A stretch of 64,000 nucleotides of DNA from Dyella_B jejuensis (GCF_044904675.1 NZ_JADIKJ010000017.1:116247-180246), one strand, 5' to 3'. Shown: positions 24,166 to 35,011, counted from the stretch's first letter. Translations and numbers: made by a program. The notes: generated by a model not told the origin, from the letters alone.

Positions 24166-26649
24166 ATGAAGACAGGCAAGCGCACTTATCACTATAAAAA
24201 GCTCGACCGGCACGCCACGGCATGCCTCACCGCCGCGGTACTGCTCGCCCTCACCGGCACCGCCGCCGCACAGGACGCTACGCAAAGCCCCTCATCCGGC
24301 AACGCGAAAAACCTGCAAGCCGTGATCGTGACCGGTACGCGCGCGCAAAACCGTACCGACAGCACCTCGCTGTCGCCGATCGACGTGATCCCGGCGACCG
24401 CGCTGCAAAGCACCGGCAGCAATGAACTGGCTACCGCCCTGGCGCGCCTGATTCCGTCGCTGAACTTTCCGCGCCCCGCCGCCACCGACACCACCGACTC
24501 GCAACGCCCCGCGCAGCTGCGCGGCCTGGCGCCGGACGAAGTGCTGGTGCTGGTGGATGGCAAGCGCTGGCACACCAGCGCGCTGGTAAACACCGACGGC
24601 AGCATCGGCCGCGGCTCGGCGCCGGTGGATTTGAACACCATCCCGCTTTCCGCCATCGACCACATTGAAGTGTTGCGCGATGGCGCGTCGGCCCAGTACG
24701 GCTCCGATGCCATCGCCGGCGTGATCAACATCATCCTCAAGCATGGCGCGCAAGGCGGCTCGATCGAACTCGACGGCGGCCAGTTCCAGCGCGGCGGCGG
24801 ACGCCAATGGCTGGGCTCGGCCAATTTCGGCATCCCGCTTGGTGGCGACAAAGGCTGGCTGCGCATCAGCCTGGACGATGGACACCAGGACCCGACCAAC
24901 CACGGCGGGGCGGATGTGCGCTATCCGCAACTGGGCGAAAAGCAGGTATTCGGCGACCCTTCGGTAAGCCAGCACAACCTGTTCCTCAACACGCAGTACG
25001 ACATCACCCGTCACGTACAGTTCTATGCCTTCGGCAGCTACCACGAGCGCGATGCGATTTCCGATGAGCTGTATCGCAATCCCTACGGTTATCCCGGTGC
25101 GGTCACCTCGCTGCTCGACGCGCTCTACCCTGGCGGCTACCAGCCCCTGCTGCAGTCGCACAGCACCGACCAGGCGCTGGTCGCCGGCGTGCGCGGCACC
25201 ACCGACGGCGGCTGGCGCTGGGACGTAAGCGGCAATTACGGTGGCAATCGCGTATCGCTGGATACCATCCATAGCGCCAACTACGCCTTCCTCAATGATT
25301 TCGGCTACACGCCCAACAGCTTCTTCGACGGTGTCGTGTCGGCGGCGCAACAAGCGGTGGATGTGGACATCGCCAAGGATTTCAGCGTCAACTGGCTGCC
25401 CAATGCGGTGACGCTCGCCTTCGGCGCGGAATACTTGCGCGATACCTACAGCATCAGCGCCGGCAATCCGGATTCCTATTACGTGGGAACGTCCGGCGTG
25501 AGCGGCGGCGCACAAGGTTTCAGCGGCTACAGCCCGGTGAACGTGGGCGCATGGAGCCGCAGCGACGTGGCGCAGTACGTAAGCCTGGAAACCAATCTCA
25601 CCGACAAACTCGGCGCCTCGTTCGCCGTGCGCCATGAGGATTACAACGACTTCGGCAATACCGTGTCCGGCGCGCTGGCCGCCCGCTACGATTTCACCGA
25701 TCGCTTTGCCTTGCGCGCCAGCGCATCCACCGGCTTCCGCGCGCCATCGCTGGCGCAGGAGGATTATTCGCAGATCGGCTCGTTGTATCTGACCCCGAGC
25801 AATGCGGGACCCGGCGTCACGCCAGGCATCTACCAGACCGGCCTGCTGCCGGTGAGCAATCCGGTGGCGCAATTGCTGGGCGCCCAATCGTTGCGGCCGG
25901 AGAAGTCGCACAACTACACCGTGGGCGCGGTGTTCAATCCGCTCGATCCGCTGACGCTCACCTTCGATATCTACCAGATCCAGATTTATCACCGCATCGT
26001 GCTGTCCAGCACGCTCAGCGGGCTGAACGATCCGGCGGTGGTGGCTTACCTGGCCGCCAACGGCGTTACCGACGTCGCCTACAGCTCGGCGCAGTACTTC
26101 ACCAACGCGGTGAACACGCGCACCCAGGGCGGCGACCTGGTGGCGAGCTACCGTTCCGACTTCGGCAATGCCGGCGTGCTGAACAGCACGTTGAGCTACA
26201 ACTACAACCGCACGCAAGTCAGCGGCGTGGCGCCCAATCCGCCGCAGCTGCAAGCGCTCGGCCTGCAACTGGAACGGGTGAGCTACCGTGACATCAAGGG
26301 ACTGCTGGCCAATTCCACCCCGCGCAGCAAGCTGATCTTCAATGAGAACTACACGCTGGGCCATTGGAGCTTCAACGGCAACCTGACCCGCTACGGCACT
26401 TTCACCGCATACAGCAACAGCACTTACCTGCTCAACCAGACCTTCAGTCCGCAATGGGTGCTGGATATCGCCGGCAGCTACAACCTCGACAACTGGACGT
26501 TTACGCTGGGCGTGGACAACGCGACCAACAGTTATCCGGACACGGTGATCGCCGCGAACAGCACCAACGGCACGATTCCTTATTCAGAATTTTCACCCGA
26601 CGGCTTCAATGGGCGCTACTATTACACCAAAGTGATCTATCACTGGTGA
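24166..26649 (+). CDS. TonB-dependent outer-membrane receptor
   Basis: The 827-residue product has a signal peptide ending near TGTAAAQ, a TonB-box-like LQAVIVTGTRA (about residue 45-55), an N-terminal plug domain with RPAQLRGLAPDEVLVLVDGK and RDGASAQYGSDAIAGVINII, and a 22-stranded-type barrel to the C-terminal aromatic residues (YYTKVIYHW). It imports a ligand using TonB energy. The plug motif resembles large receptors of the iron/siderophore-like or unknown-substrate class rather than BtuB, and there is no riboswitch on this strand. The ATG at 24166 has AGGGGA eight bases upstream. It is followed by a strong terminator, so it is monocistronic. Substrate unknown. Confidence 0.9.
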   Translation: MKTGKRTYHYKKLDRHATACLTAAVLLALTGTAAAQDATQSPSSGNAKNLQAVIVTGTRAQNRTDSTSLSPIDVIPATALQSTGSNELATALARLIPSLNFPRPAATDTTDSQRPAQLRGLAPDEVLVLVDGKRWHTSALVNTDGSIGRGSAPVDLNTIPLSAIDHIEVLRDGASAQYGSDAIAGVINIILKHGAQGGSIELDGGQFQRGGGRQWLGSANFGIPLGGDKGWLRISLDDGHQDPTNHGGADVRYPQLGEKQVFGDPSVSQHNLFLNTQYDITRHVQFYAFGSYHERDAISDELYRNPYGYPGAVTSLLDALYPGGYQPLLQSHSTDQALVAGVRGTTDGGWRWDVSGNYGGNRVSLDTIHSANYAFLNDFGYTPNSFFDGVVSAAQQAVDVDIAKDFSVNWLPNAVTLAFGAEYLRDTYSISAGNPDSYYVGTSGVSGGAQGFSGYSPVNVGAWSRSDVAQYVSLETNLTDKLGASFAVRHEDYNDFGNTVSGALAARYDFTDRFALRASASTGFRAPSLAQEDYSQIGSLYLTPSNAGPGVTPGIYQTGLLPVSNPVAQLLGAQSLRPEKSHNYTVGAVFNPLDPLTLTFDIYQIQIYHRIVLSSTLSGLNDPAVVAYLAANGVTDVAYSSAQYFTNAVNTRTQGGDLVASYRSDFGNAGVLNSTLSYNYNRTQVSGVAPNPPQLQALGLQLERVSYRDIKGLLANSTPRSKLIFNENYTLGHWSFNGNLTRYGTFTAYSNSTYLLNQTFSPQWVLDIAGSYNLDNWTFTLGVDNATNSYPDTVIAANSTNGTIPYSEFSPDGFNGRYYYTKVIYHW

Positions 26650-26690
26650 TTCGACCCACTGCCAAACTCCTGCGATGCATCGCATCGAAC

Positions 26691-26717
26691 ATCCCGGCTC
26701 CGGCCGGGATTTTTTTT
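26691..26717 (+). terminator. rho-independent terminator after the TonB receptor
   Basis: The stem ATCCCGGC/GCCGGGAT (8 bp, 4-base loop) at 26691-26710 is followed by a run of seven to eight T. It ends 42-68 bases past the receptor stop. The rest of the gap up to 26958 holds no supported gene. Confidence 0.9.
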
Positions 26718-26958
26718 CGCGATCGCACTGCATGCATGCCTGCCGGCGCCACCATGCGCCGCACACGCACGCAAAGCGTGTACCGCGTCGTGATGGACGA
26801 GTGAAGCCGCGGCCCACTTGTCGACGACAAGCGACAACCGCCAATACCCATCCAATTGATGTCCCTGCATTGACCTGCCGCTGGCAACCGGCTGCAACAG
26901 CATTGCGTTGTGCTGCGCGTGGGCCGGCGTGGGCCGGCAACTACGGTGGGAGGGCGAC

Positions 26959-29016
26959 ATGAGCGAGATCGACGATATCAAGCGGCGGCGGTTCCTGAAG
27001 TTGACGGCGGGCGCGGCGGGCGGGCTGACCGCCATGTCGATGTTGCCACCGGCGATCCGCCAGGCCCTGGCCACGCCGGCCGCGACCGAAAGCGGCACGA
27101 TCGCCGACGTCAAGCACGTGGTGATCTTCATGCAGGAGAACCGCTCCTTCGATCATTACTACGGCAGCCGCCCCGGCGTGCGCGGCTTCAACGATCCCGT
27201 GCCGCATCCGCTGCCGAGCACGGCGCTGACCGGCCAAAGCGTCTGGTACCAGCCGTATACCGGCAATGCCGCCGGCTACATGCTGCCGTTCCACCTGGAC
27301 ACCACCAAGACCAGCGCCACCTGCGTCAACGCATCGTCGATGGGTTTCACCACGGATACGGCGATCAACAACGGCGGCAAGTTCAATGCGTGGAATACCG
27401 CGCGTTCGGCGGGCATGGGCATGGGCTTCTATAACCGCAGCGATCTGCCGTTCTATTACGCCCTGGCCGACAGCTTCACGATCTGCGACCAGTATTTCTG
27501 CTCCACGCTGACCGATACCAACCCTAACCGCCTGTTCCTGTTTACCGGCAGCAATGGGCTTTCGGCAGGCGATTCGCCGGTGCTGGACGACACCGAATCC
27601 AGTTCGGGCTGGACCTGGAGCACTTACGCCGAACGGCTGCAATCGGCCGGCATCAGCTGGAAGGTTTATCAGCAGACCGACAACTTCGACGACAACGCGC
27701 TGGCCTGGTTTGCCAATTTCAAGAACGCCAAGTCCAGCTCGGCGCTGTACAAGAACGGGATGGCGACGGTCTCCAGTATCGTCACCGCGTTCCAGGATGA
27801 CGTCACCAACAATACCCTGCCGCAGGTATCGTGGATCGTCGCGCCGGCGGCACAATCGGAGCATCCGAACTACCAGCCGCCGGATGGCGAAAATCTCAGC
27901 GCGCAGCTGATCGCCGCGCTGGCATCCAACCCCGGCGTCTATGCGAGCACGGTGTTTTTCCTCAACTACGACGAGAACGGCGGCTTCTTCGACCACGTGC
28001 CGCCACCATGTCCGCCCTCGGGCATCCTGGGCGGCAAGTCCACCGTCAGTACCGCGGGCGAACTGACCACGGTCAACGAAAGCGGCGATACGATCACGTC
28101 CTCGCCAATCGGACTGGGCTACCGCGTGCCGATGATCATCATCTCGCCGTGGACCTTTGGCGGCCGCGTGTGCTCACAAGTGTTCGACCATACCTCCGTG
28201 CTGCAATTCCTGGAGCAGTGGACGGGCGTATCGGAAACCAATATCAGCGCGTGGCGTCGCGCGGTATGCGGCGACCTCACCTCGGCATTCGATTTCAGCG
28301 GCAGCAACACCAGCTGGCCGAGCCTGCCCTCGACCGCGAACTACGTTTCGCAGTCGAGCACGGAATGCTCGGACCTGCCTGCGCCGACGGTACCTTCCAC
28401 GCAGGCCATGCCGAGCGCCGAGGCGGGTACGTATCCGGCCTGCGCGCTGCCTTATGCGCTGGACGCGCAGGGCAGCATCAATACCTCGGCCAACCAGTTC
28501 GATATCGATTTCATCAACAGCGGCACCGTCGGTGCGGTGTTCCAGGTTTATGCGCTGAATCGCAGCAGCTCGACCGGCCCGTGGACCTACACGGTCGGTG
28601 CCGGCAGCAGCGTGTCGGACTATTGGAACGGCAGCGTGTTCAACAGCGGCATCTATGCGCTGGAGGCACACGGGCCGAACGGCTTCGTGCGCCACTGGCA
28701 AGGCAGCGCCGAGGCCGCCGCGGTGATGCCCGAAACGCAGATCGTCTACAACCCTGCCGGCAATAGCGTGCAGCTGAAGATGACCAACGCCGGCAGCAGC
28801 ACCTGCACCATGACCGTCAGCAATGGCTACGACACCGAAGACGTGCGCATCTACAGCGTACCTGCGGGCGGCAGCGTCAGCGATACCTGGGAGCTGGGCA
28901 GTACCGCCAACTGGTACGACCTCAAGGCGACGGTCGCGGAAGTGAGCAATTGGTCGCGCCGGCTTTGCGGCCACATGGAAAACGGTTTGCCCAGCACCAC
29001 CGAGCCGCCGCACTGA
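26959..29016 (+). CDS. Tat-exported phospholipase C-type phosphoesterase
   Basis: The 685-residue product begins with a twin-arginine signal (KRRRFLKLTAG, residues 8-18) and a hydrophobic core, then KHVVIFMQENRSFDHYYG, the metal-binding opening motif of the phosphocholine-specific phospholipase C / AcpA acid phosphatase superfamily. Further active-site segments are LTDTNPNRLF, NYDENGGFFDHV and SQVFDHTSVLQFLEQW. The C-terminal third repeats two beta-sandwich-like modules (about 490-585 and 590-680), as in phospholipase C proteins. Ribosome binding site GGGAGG five bases before the ATG. It is probably exported folded and hydrolyses phospholipid head groups; sphingomyelinase or acid-phosphatase activity is also possible. 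Confidence 0.9.
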   Translation: MSEIDDIKRRRFLKLTAGAAGGLTAMSMLPPAIRQALATPAATESGTIADVKHVVIFMQENRSFDHYYGSRPGVRGFNDPVPHPLPSTALTGQSVWYQPYTGNAAGYMLPFHLDTTKTSATCVNASSMGFTTDTAINNGGKFNAWNTARSAGMGMGFYNRSDLPFYYALADSFTICDQYFCSTLTDTNPNRLFLFTGSNGLSAGDSPVLDDTESSSGWTWSTYAERLQSAGISWKVYQQTDNFDDNALAWFANFKNAKSSSALYKNGMATVSSIVTAFQDDVTNNTLPQVSWIVAPAAQSEHPNYQPPDGENLSAQLIAALASNPGVYASTVFFLNYDENGGFFDHVPPPCPPSGILGGKSTVSTAGELTTVNESGDTITSSPIGLGYRVPMIIISPWTFGGRVCSQVFDHTSVLQFLEQWTGVSETNISAWRRAVCGDLTSAFDFSGSNTSWPSLPSTANYVSQSSTECSDLPAPTVPSTQAMPSAEAGTYPACALPYALDAQGSINTSANQFDIDFINSGTVGAVFQVYALNRSSSTGPWTYTVGAGSSVSDYWNGSVFNSGIYALEAHGPNGFVRHWQGSAEAAAVMPETQIVYNPAGNSVQLKMTNAGSSTCTMTVSNGYDTEDVRIYSVPAGGSVSDTWELGSTANWYDLKATVAEVSNWSRRLCGHMENGLPSTTEPPH

Positions 29017-29029
29017 AAAATAGCCGGGA

Positions 29030-29386
29030 TGGCGCAAGACGCGACTGTTGCTTTCAACTCCTTCTCCCCTCCGGGGAGAAGGTTGGGATGAGGGGTCGAT
29101 CTTGCCGAGACATTGATTCAGAGCTTGGCTCTGATGAACTTCACCGCAAGATTGCCCCTCACCTCGATCCTCTCCCCGCAGGGGAGAGGAGGTCGGCAGT
29201 TCAGTACTGGCGCAAGACGCGATCGTTGCTTTTAACTCCTGCTCCCCGCCGGGGAGAAGGCTGGGATGAGGGGTCAATCTTGCCGAGACATTGATGCAGA
29301 ACTTGGCTCTGATGAACTTCACCGCAAGATTGCCCCTCACCTCGATCCTCTCCCCCGCAGGAGAGAGGAGGTCGGCAGTTCAGTAC
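29030..29386. repeat. tandem duplication of a BIME-like inverted repeat pair
   Basis: Two units of about 178 bases, 29030-29207 and 29208-29386, are nearly identical. Each contains two hairpin repeats facing each other: CTTCTCCCC/GGGGAGAAG with flank GGATGAGGGGTC, and CCTCTCCCC/GGGGAGAGG with flank GCAAGATTGCCCCTCACC. The unit boundary carries TTCAGTACTGG, which equals the reverse complement of the clpB 3' end, so the duplication copied the last clpB codons. The hairpins may also end clpB and plc transcripts. Confidence 0.85.
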
Positions 29387-31962
29387 TGGCCAAAGATCAG
29401 ATGACCGTGCTCCGCATCGACTGCAATAGTCGCGCCCGGAGCAAAGCGGCCTTCCAGGATTTCCCTGGCCAGCGGATTTTCCAGTTGCTGCTGGATGGCA
29501 CGCTTGAGCGGCCGCGCGCCATACACCGGATCGAAGCCGACGTTGCCCAACAGGTCCAGGGCCTTGTCGCCGATCTCCAGTTTCAGCTGACGCTCGGCCA
29601 GTCGCTTTTCCAGCGAGGCCAGCTGGATCTTGGCGATGGCACGAATCTGCGTCTTCTGCAACGGACGGAACACCACCAGCTCATCCAGCCGATTGATGAA
29701 TTCCGGGCGGAAGTGTGCCTGCACCACGCCCAGCACCGAAGCCTTCATCTGCAAGTAATCGGCCTCCGAATCGCCGGCCTGCTCCTGGATCAGTTGCGAG
29801 CCGAGGTTGGAGGTCATCACGATCACGGTATTGCGGAAATCCACCGTGCGCCCCTGGCCGTCGGTGAGACGTCCATCGTCGAGTACCTGCAACAGAATGT
29901 TGAAGACATCCGGATGCGCCTTCTCCACTTCGTCCAGCAGGATCACGCTATACGGACGGCGACGCACGGCCTCGGTGAGATAGCCGCCTTCTTCGTAGCC
30001 TACATAGCCCGGGGGAGCGCCGATCAAGCGGCTCACGGAATGTTTTTCCATGAATTCGCTCATGTCGATGCGCACCATCGCGTCCTGGGTGTCGAACAGG
30101 AATTCGGCCAGCGCCTTGCATAGCTCGGTCTTGCCCACGCCAGTGGGGCCGAGGAACAGGAACGAACCATAAGGCCGGTTTGGATCGGACAGGCCCGCGC
30201 GGGCGCGGCGGATCGCATCGGACACCGCGCGCACCGCTTCGTCCTGGCCGACCACGCGCTGATGCAGCGAGGCTTCCATATGCAGCAGCTTGTCGCGCTC
30301 ACCTTCGAGCATCTTGCTGACCGGAATGCCGGTCCAGCGCGATACCACCTCGGCGATTTCCTCTTCGGTGACGCGATCCTGCACCAGCTTGAAATCCTGC
30401 TGCTCGGCGGCCTGCGCGGCGGCCAGCTGTTTTTCCAGCTCGGGCAGCTTGCCGTACTGGATCTCGCTCATCTTGGCGTAATCCTGCCGGCGCTGCGCCG
30501 ATTCCAGTTCCAGGCGCGCCTGCTCGATCTGTTCCTTGACCTTGGTTGTGCCTTGCAGCGCGGCCTTTTCGGATTTCCATACTTCGTTGAGGTCGGAAAA
30601 TTCTCGCTCCAGCTTGGCGATATCGGCATCGAGGTCGGCCAGGCGTTTCCTGGATGCTTCGTCGGTTTCCTTCTTCAGCATCTCGCGCTGGATCTTCAGC
30701 TGGATCAGACGGCGTTCGAGGCGATCGAGTTCTTCCGGCTTGGAATCGATTTCCATGCGGATGCGCGAGGCGGCTTCGTCCATCAGATCGATGGCCTTGT
30801 CCGGCAGCTGGCGATCGGTGATGTAGCGGTTCGACAGCGTGGCCGCGGCGACGAGGGCCGGGTCGGTGATTTCCACGCCGTGATGCACCGCGTAGCGTTC
30901 CTTCAGGCCGCGCAGGATCGCGATGGTGTCTTCCACGCTCGGCTCGCCCACGAACACCTTCTGGAAGCGGCGCTCCAGCGCCGCGTCCTTCTCGATGTAC
31001 TTGCGGTATTCGTCCAGCGTGGTGGCGCCGATGCAATGCAGTTCGCCACGCGCCAGCGCGGGCTTGAGCATGTTGCCGGCGTCCATCGCGCCTTCGGCCT
31101 TGCCGGCGCCGACCATGGTATGCAGCTCGTCGATGAACAGGATGATCTGGCCTTCGTTCTTGGCCAGGTCATTGAGCACGGCCTTGAGCCGCTCTTCGAA
31201 TTCGCCGCGGAATTTCGCGCCGGCGATCAGGGCGCCCATGTCGAGCGCCAGCACGCGGCGGTCGCGCAGCCCTTCGGGCACTTCGCCTTTGACGATGCGT
31301 TGCGCCAGCCCTTCGACGATGGCGGTCTTGCCCACGCCGGGTTCGCCGATCAACACCGGATTGTTCTTGGTGCGCCGCTGCAGCACCTGGATGGTGCGGC
31401 GGATTTCCTCGTCGCGGCCAATCACCGGATCGAGCTTGCCGCTTTCGGCTCGCGCGGTCAGGTCGATGCAGTATTTCTCCAGCGCCTGGCGCTGCTCTTC
31501 GGCATTCTCGCTCTGCACCTTTTCGCCGCCGCGCAGCTTGTCGATCGCCGTTTCCAGATTGGACTGGGTGGCGCCGGCCGCTTTCAGCGCGGCACCGAGT
31601 TCGCCTTTATCTTCCAGCGCGGCAAGCACGAACAATTCGCTGGCGATGAACTGGTCGCCGCGTTGCTGCGCGAGTTTGTCGGTGAGGTTGAGCAGGCGCG
31701 TCAGCTCGTTGCCGGCATGGATGTTTCCTTCCTGCCCGCTGACTTTCGGCAGCCGTTCGAGCATTTCGGTCACGCGCTGGCGAAACGCCGGCACGTTGAC
31801 GCGGGCCTGGGTCAGCAGCGGCCCGGTCGAGCCGCCCTGCTGGTCCAGTAGCGCCGCCATCACATGCACCGGCTCGAGCATGTTGTGGTCGCGTCCCACT
31901 GCCAGTGACTGGGCGTCGGCGAGCGCCTGCTGGAAACGCGAGGTGAGTTTGTCCATTCGCAT
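29380..31962 (-). CDS. clpB: ATP-dependent disaggregase ClpB
   Basis: ClpB is the cytoplasmic AAA+ disaggregase that works with DnaK on heat-aggregated proteins. The 860-residue product has the N-terminal Clp repeat domain, Walker A1 GEPGVGKTA with Walker B LFIDELHTMVGAG, the middle coiled-coil domain (about 410-520) and Walker A2 GPTGVGKTE with RIDMSEFMEKHS and LLDEVEKAHPDV. The ATG at 31962 has GGGGA seven bases upstream; an ATG at 31956 is close by. A sigma-32-like promoter lies 50 bases upstream. It follows rluD and pgeF in the order seen in many gammaproteobacteria. Confidence 0.98.
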   Translation of the reverse strand: MRMDKLTSRFQQALADAQSLAVGRDHNMLEPVHVMAALLDQQGGSTGPLLTQARVNVPAFRQRVTEMLERLPKVSGQEGNIHAGNELTRLLNLTDKLAQQRGDQFIASELFVLAALEDKGELGAALKAAGATQSNLETAIDKLRGGEKVQSENAEEQRQALEKYCIDLTARAESGKLDPVIGRDEEIRRTIQVLQRRTKNNPVLIGEPGVGKTAIVEGLAQRIVKGEVPEGLRDRRVLALDMGALIAGAKFRGEFEERLKAVLNDLAKNEGQIILFIDELHTMVGAGKAEGAMDAGNMLKPALARGELHCIGATTLDEYRKYIEKDAALERRFQKVFVGEPSVEDTIAILRGLKERYAVHHGVEITDPALVAAATLSNRYITDRQLPDKAIDLMDEAASRIRMEIDSKPEELDRLERRLIQLKIQREMLKKETDEASRKRLADLDADIAKLEREFSDLNEVWKSEKAALQGTTKVKEQIEQARLELESAQRRQDYAKMSEIQYGKLPELEKQLAAAQAAEQQDFKLVQDRVTEEEIAEVVSRWTGIPVSKMLEGERDKLLHMEASLHQRVVGQDEAVRAVSDAIRRARAGLSDPNRPYGSFLFLGPTGVGKTELCKALAEFLFDTQDAMVRIDMSEFMEKHSVSRLIGAPPGYVGYEEGGYLTEAVRRRPYSVILLDEVEKAHPDVFNILLQVLDDGRLTDGQGRTVDFRNTVIVMTSNLGSQLIQEQAGDSEADYLQMKASVLGVVQAHFRPEFINRLDELVVFRPLQKTQIRAIAKIQLASLEKRLAERQLKLEIGDKALDLLGNVGFDPVYGARPLKRAIQQQLENPLAREILEGRFAPGATIAVDAEHGHLIFGQY

Positions 31963-32011
31963 CGGTGTATCCCCAAAAGAGGTTTGGCGGACACGCCGCC
32001 ACTGCCGGCAA

Positions 32012-32040
32012 AAATGCGGACGGAGGGGGATGATTCAAGC
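32012..32040 (-). promoter_or_regulatory. sigma-32-like heat-shock promoter of clpB
   Basis: On the minus strand CTTGAA (32034-32039) is followed after 14 bases by CCGCATTT (32012-32019). The heat-shock consensus is CTTGAA, 13-15 bases, CCCCATNT; only one base of the -10 deviates. It points toward clpB about 50 bases away. Confidence 0.75.
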
Positions 32041-32230
32041 CTGGCGCGGGGCGCGCTCCGCATCCGGGTTCAGTTGGGAAATCCTCTGCCAGCGGATGCC
32101 TGGGGAAACGCAGGCACTTATCCATCCAATGCAGGACCGCACGATGCTGCTGGTTTTTGCCGTGCGATTTGCCGCCAGGGCTTATGCGTGGTCCGCGCCG
32201 AGAGCTGTTTGCGCGCCAGGCAAGCCGAGC

Positions 32231-32974
32231 CTAGTTCAACCAGACCAGACTGCCGAAGCGCCCGCTGCGCGCGCCTTCGCGACGGTAGGAATAAAACCGC
32301 GCATCGGTGCGGGTGTCGAAGCCACCGCCGTAGATGCGGGTGACGCCCGCGGCGTGCAGGCGCTGGCGCGCCAGCGCGGCAAGATCGCACCACCAATGCC
32401 CGGCGCGGGTCGCGATGAAAGCCTCGACGGCGGCCGGGTCGTGCTGCACGAACGCCTTGCGCACTTCCTCGCCCACCTCATAGGAAGCCGCGCCGATGCA
32501 GGGACCGAGCCACGCCATCATGCCGGCGGGAGGCAGCTGCATCTGCTCGACGGTTTCCTCCAGCACGCCCGCGGCCAACCCGCGCCAGCCGGCATGGGCG
32601 GCGCCGATCGTGCTGCCATCGTTGGCGCACAGCAGTACCGGCAGGCAATCGGCAGTGAGAATCGCCAACACCGTGCCGGGCAGATGCGAAACCGCGGCAT
32701 CCGCTTCGGGTTCTTCCTGGCTGGGCAAAGGACCGAGCTCGGCCACCGCCGCGCCATGCACCTGCCGCAGCCAGCGCGGTTCGGCCGGCAGGTTCAGCGC
32801 TTGGCGCAACGCGCTGCGATTGCTGCAAACCGTTTGCCGGTCCTCGCCGCTACGCAGGCCGAGATTGAAGCGCCCGAACGGCGGCTGCGATACGCCGGGA
32901 CCATCGCGCATGGTGACCACCGCCCCCACATTGGGCGGCGCGGGCCAATCGGGAAAAAGCCAGGCATCGCTCAT
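32231..32974 (-). CDS. pgeF: Polyphenol-oxidase-domain purine nucleoside phosphorylase PgeF (YfiH)
   Basis: PgeF/YfiH is a cytoplasmic zinc enzyme reported to act on purine nucleosides and to be needed for correct peptidoglycan editing. The 247-residue product has PRWLRQVHGAAVAEL (first metal-binding His), ILTADCLPVLLC and GAAHAGWRGLAAG, all characteristic. The ATG at 32974 starts 13 bases past the rluD stop, so the two are probably cotranscribed. Earlier laccase annotations of this family are now doubted. The C-terminus (DARFYSYRREG...RFGSLVWL) is complete. Confidence 0.93.
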   Translation of the reverse strand: MSDAWLFPDWPAPPNVGAVVTMRDGPGVSQPPFGRFNLGLRSGEDRQTVCSNRSALRQALNLPAEPRWLRQVHGAAVAELGPLPSQEEPEADAAVSHLPGTVLAILTADCLPVLLCANDGSTIGAAHAGWRGLAAGVLEETVEQMQLPPAGMMAWLGPCIGAASYEVGEEVRKAFVQHDPAAVEAFIATRAGHWWCDLAALARQRLHAAGVTRIYGGGFDTRTDARFYSYRREGARSGRFGSLVWLN

Positions 32975-32987
32975 CGCAGGCACGGCA

Positions 32988-33962
<975 letters not shown>

Positions 33963-34150
33963 GCCGCCACGCCCCGGGGCAAGGCCCGCACGCCGCATCG
34001 CCACTGGCAAGATCCCGCCGCCGTTGTCCCAAAGGAACCCGAAAACGTCCATCCGCCGATGCTGCTTTGCCGAGCGCCCTGTCCCAAGTCCCGGGCCCCG
34101 GCTCTATCAGCTATCATCTCTTTTCGCTCAAACATCTGAACCTCTTACTC

Positions 34151-35011
34151 ATGCGCGTAACCAAGCTGCCGGCCGTCCCGACATCTGCCCTTAAAGTACT
34201 GATCGTGCTTGTCCTGGTTTTGACGATGAGCGCCTGCTCATGGTTCCGGCACAATGGTGATCCACTCGATACCCTGCCCTTGCCGCAGCTTTACGCCAGG
34301 GCCCACAACGATGTGATCCATTCCGATTATTCGGCGGCCGAGAAAGCGTACCAGCGTCTGATCGCGCGGTTCCCTTCCGGCCCGTTCAACGAACAGGCCC
34401 AGTTGGAGCTGGCCTACGCGCAATACAAGAACAACAAGCCGGATGATGCTTATTCCACCATCAACCGCTTCATCAGGACCTATCCGCTCAACAAACATGT
34501 GGATTATGCCTATTACTTGCGCGGCCTGATCAACTTCGACCGTACCACCGGCGTGTTCGAGCGCGCCTTTGCCAGCGAGCGCACCGGCGCCCAGTCGCGA
34601 CGCGACCAGGGCTACAACCTGAAATCGTTCGACGATTTCTCCGAGCTCAGCCGCCGCTTTCCCGACAGCGCCTACGCCGCCGATGCGCGCCAGCGCATGA
34701 TCTACCTGCGCAACGTGCTGGCGCAGTTCGAAATCAACGTGGCCAAGTTCTACCTGCGCAACAAGGCCTATGTAGCCTCGGCCGACCGCGCCCAGTACGT
34801 GATCGAGCACTACCAGGAATCGCCTGAGGACGGCGATGCACTGGCGATCCTGTGCCGCAGCTACCTGAGCCTCAACCAGAAGCAGCTGGCCGCGCAGGTA
34901 CGCAAGGTACTGGCGCTCAATTATCCGGATCATCCGTACCTGAAGGATCCAAAGTGGCCGCGTTCGCCGTCGATCCTGCGCAAGATGATCCCGTTCTCGG
35001 GCCATTACTGA
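34151..35011 (+). CDS. bamD: Outer-membrane assembly lipoprotein BamD
   Basis: BamD is an essential lipoprotein of the BAM complex that inserts beta-barrel proteins. The 286-residue product has a lipoprotein signal with lipobox-like LTMSAC (Cys28), then five TPR-type helix pairs (for example DYSAAEKAYQRLIARFPSG, YAQYKNNKPDDAYSTINRF and YASADRAQYVIEHYQE-like segments). The ATG at 34151 places the signal peptide at the N-terminus. The gene is monocistronic, divergent from rluD, and is followed by a strong terminator at 35.05 kb. Confidence 0.96.
   Translation: MRVTKLPAVPTSALKVLIVLVLVLTMSACSWFRHNGDPLDTLPLPQLYARAHNDVIHSDYSAAEKAYQRLIARFPSGPFNEQAQLELAYAQYKNNKPDDAYSTINRFIRTYPLNKHVDYAYYLRGLINFDRTTGVFERAFASERTGAQSRRDQGYNLKSFDDFSELSRRFPDSAYAADARQRMIYLRNVLAQFEINVAKFYLRNKAYVASADRAQYVIEHYQESPEDGDALAILCRSYLSLNQKQLAAQVRKVLALNYPDHPYLKDPKWPRSPSILRKMIPFSGHY

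Noticed and set aside
24166..26649. B12 receptor BtuB
   Set aside because: It is divergent from the B12 operon but has no riboswitch of its own on the plus strand and its plug reads like another receptor class.
29030..29386. CRISPR array
   Set aside because: Only two long copies with internal hairpins, no short repeat-spacer pattern, no cas genes.
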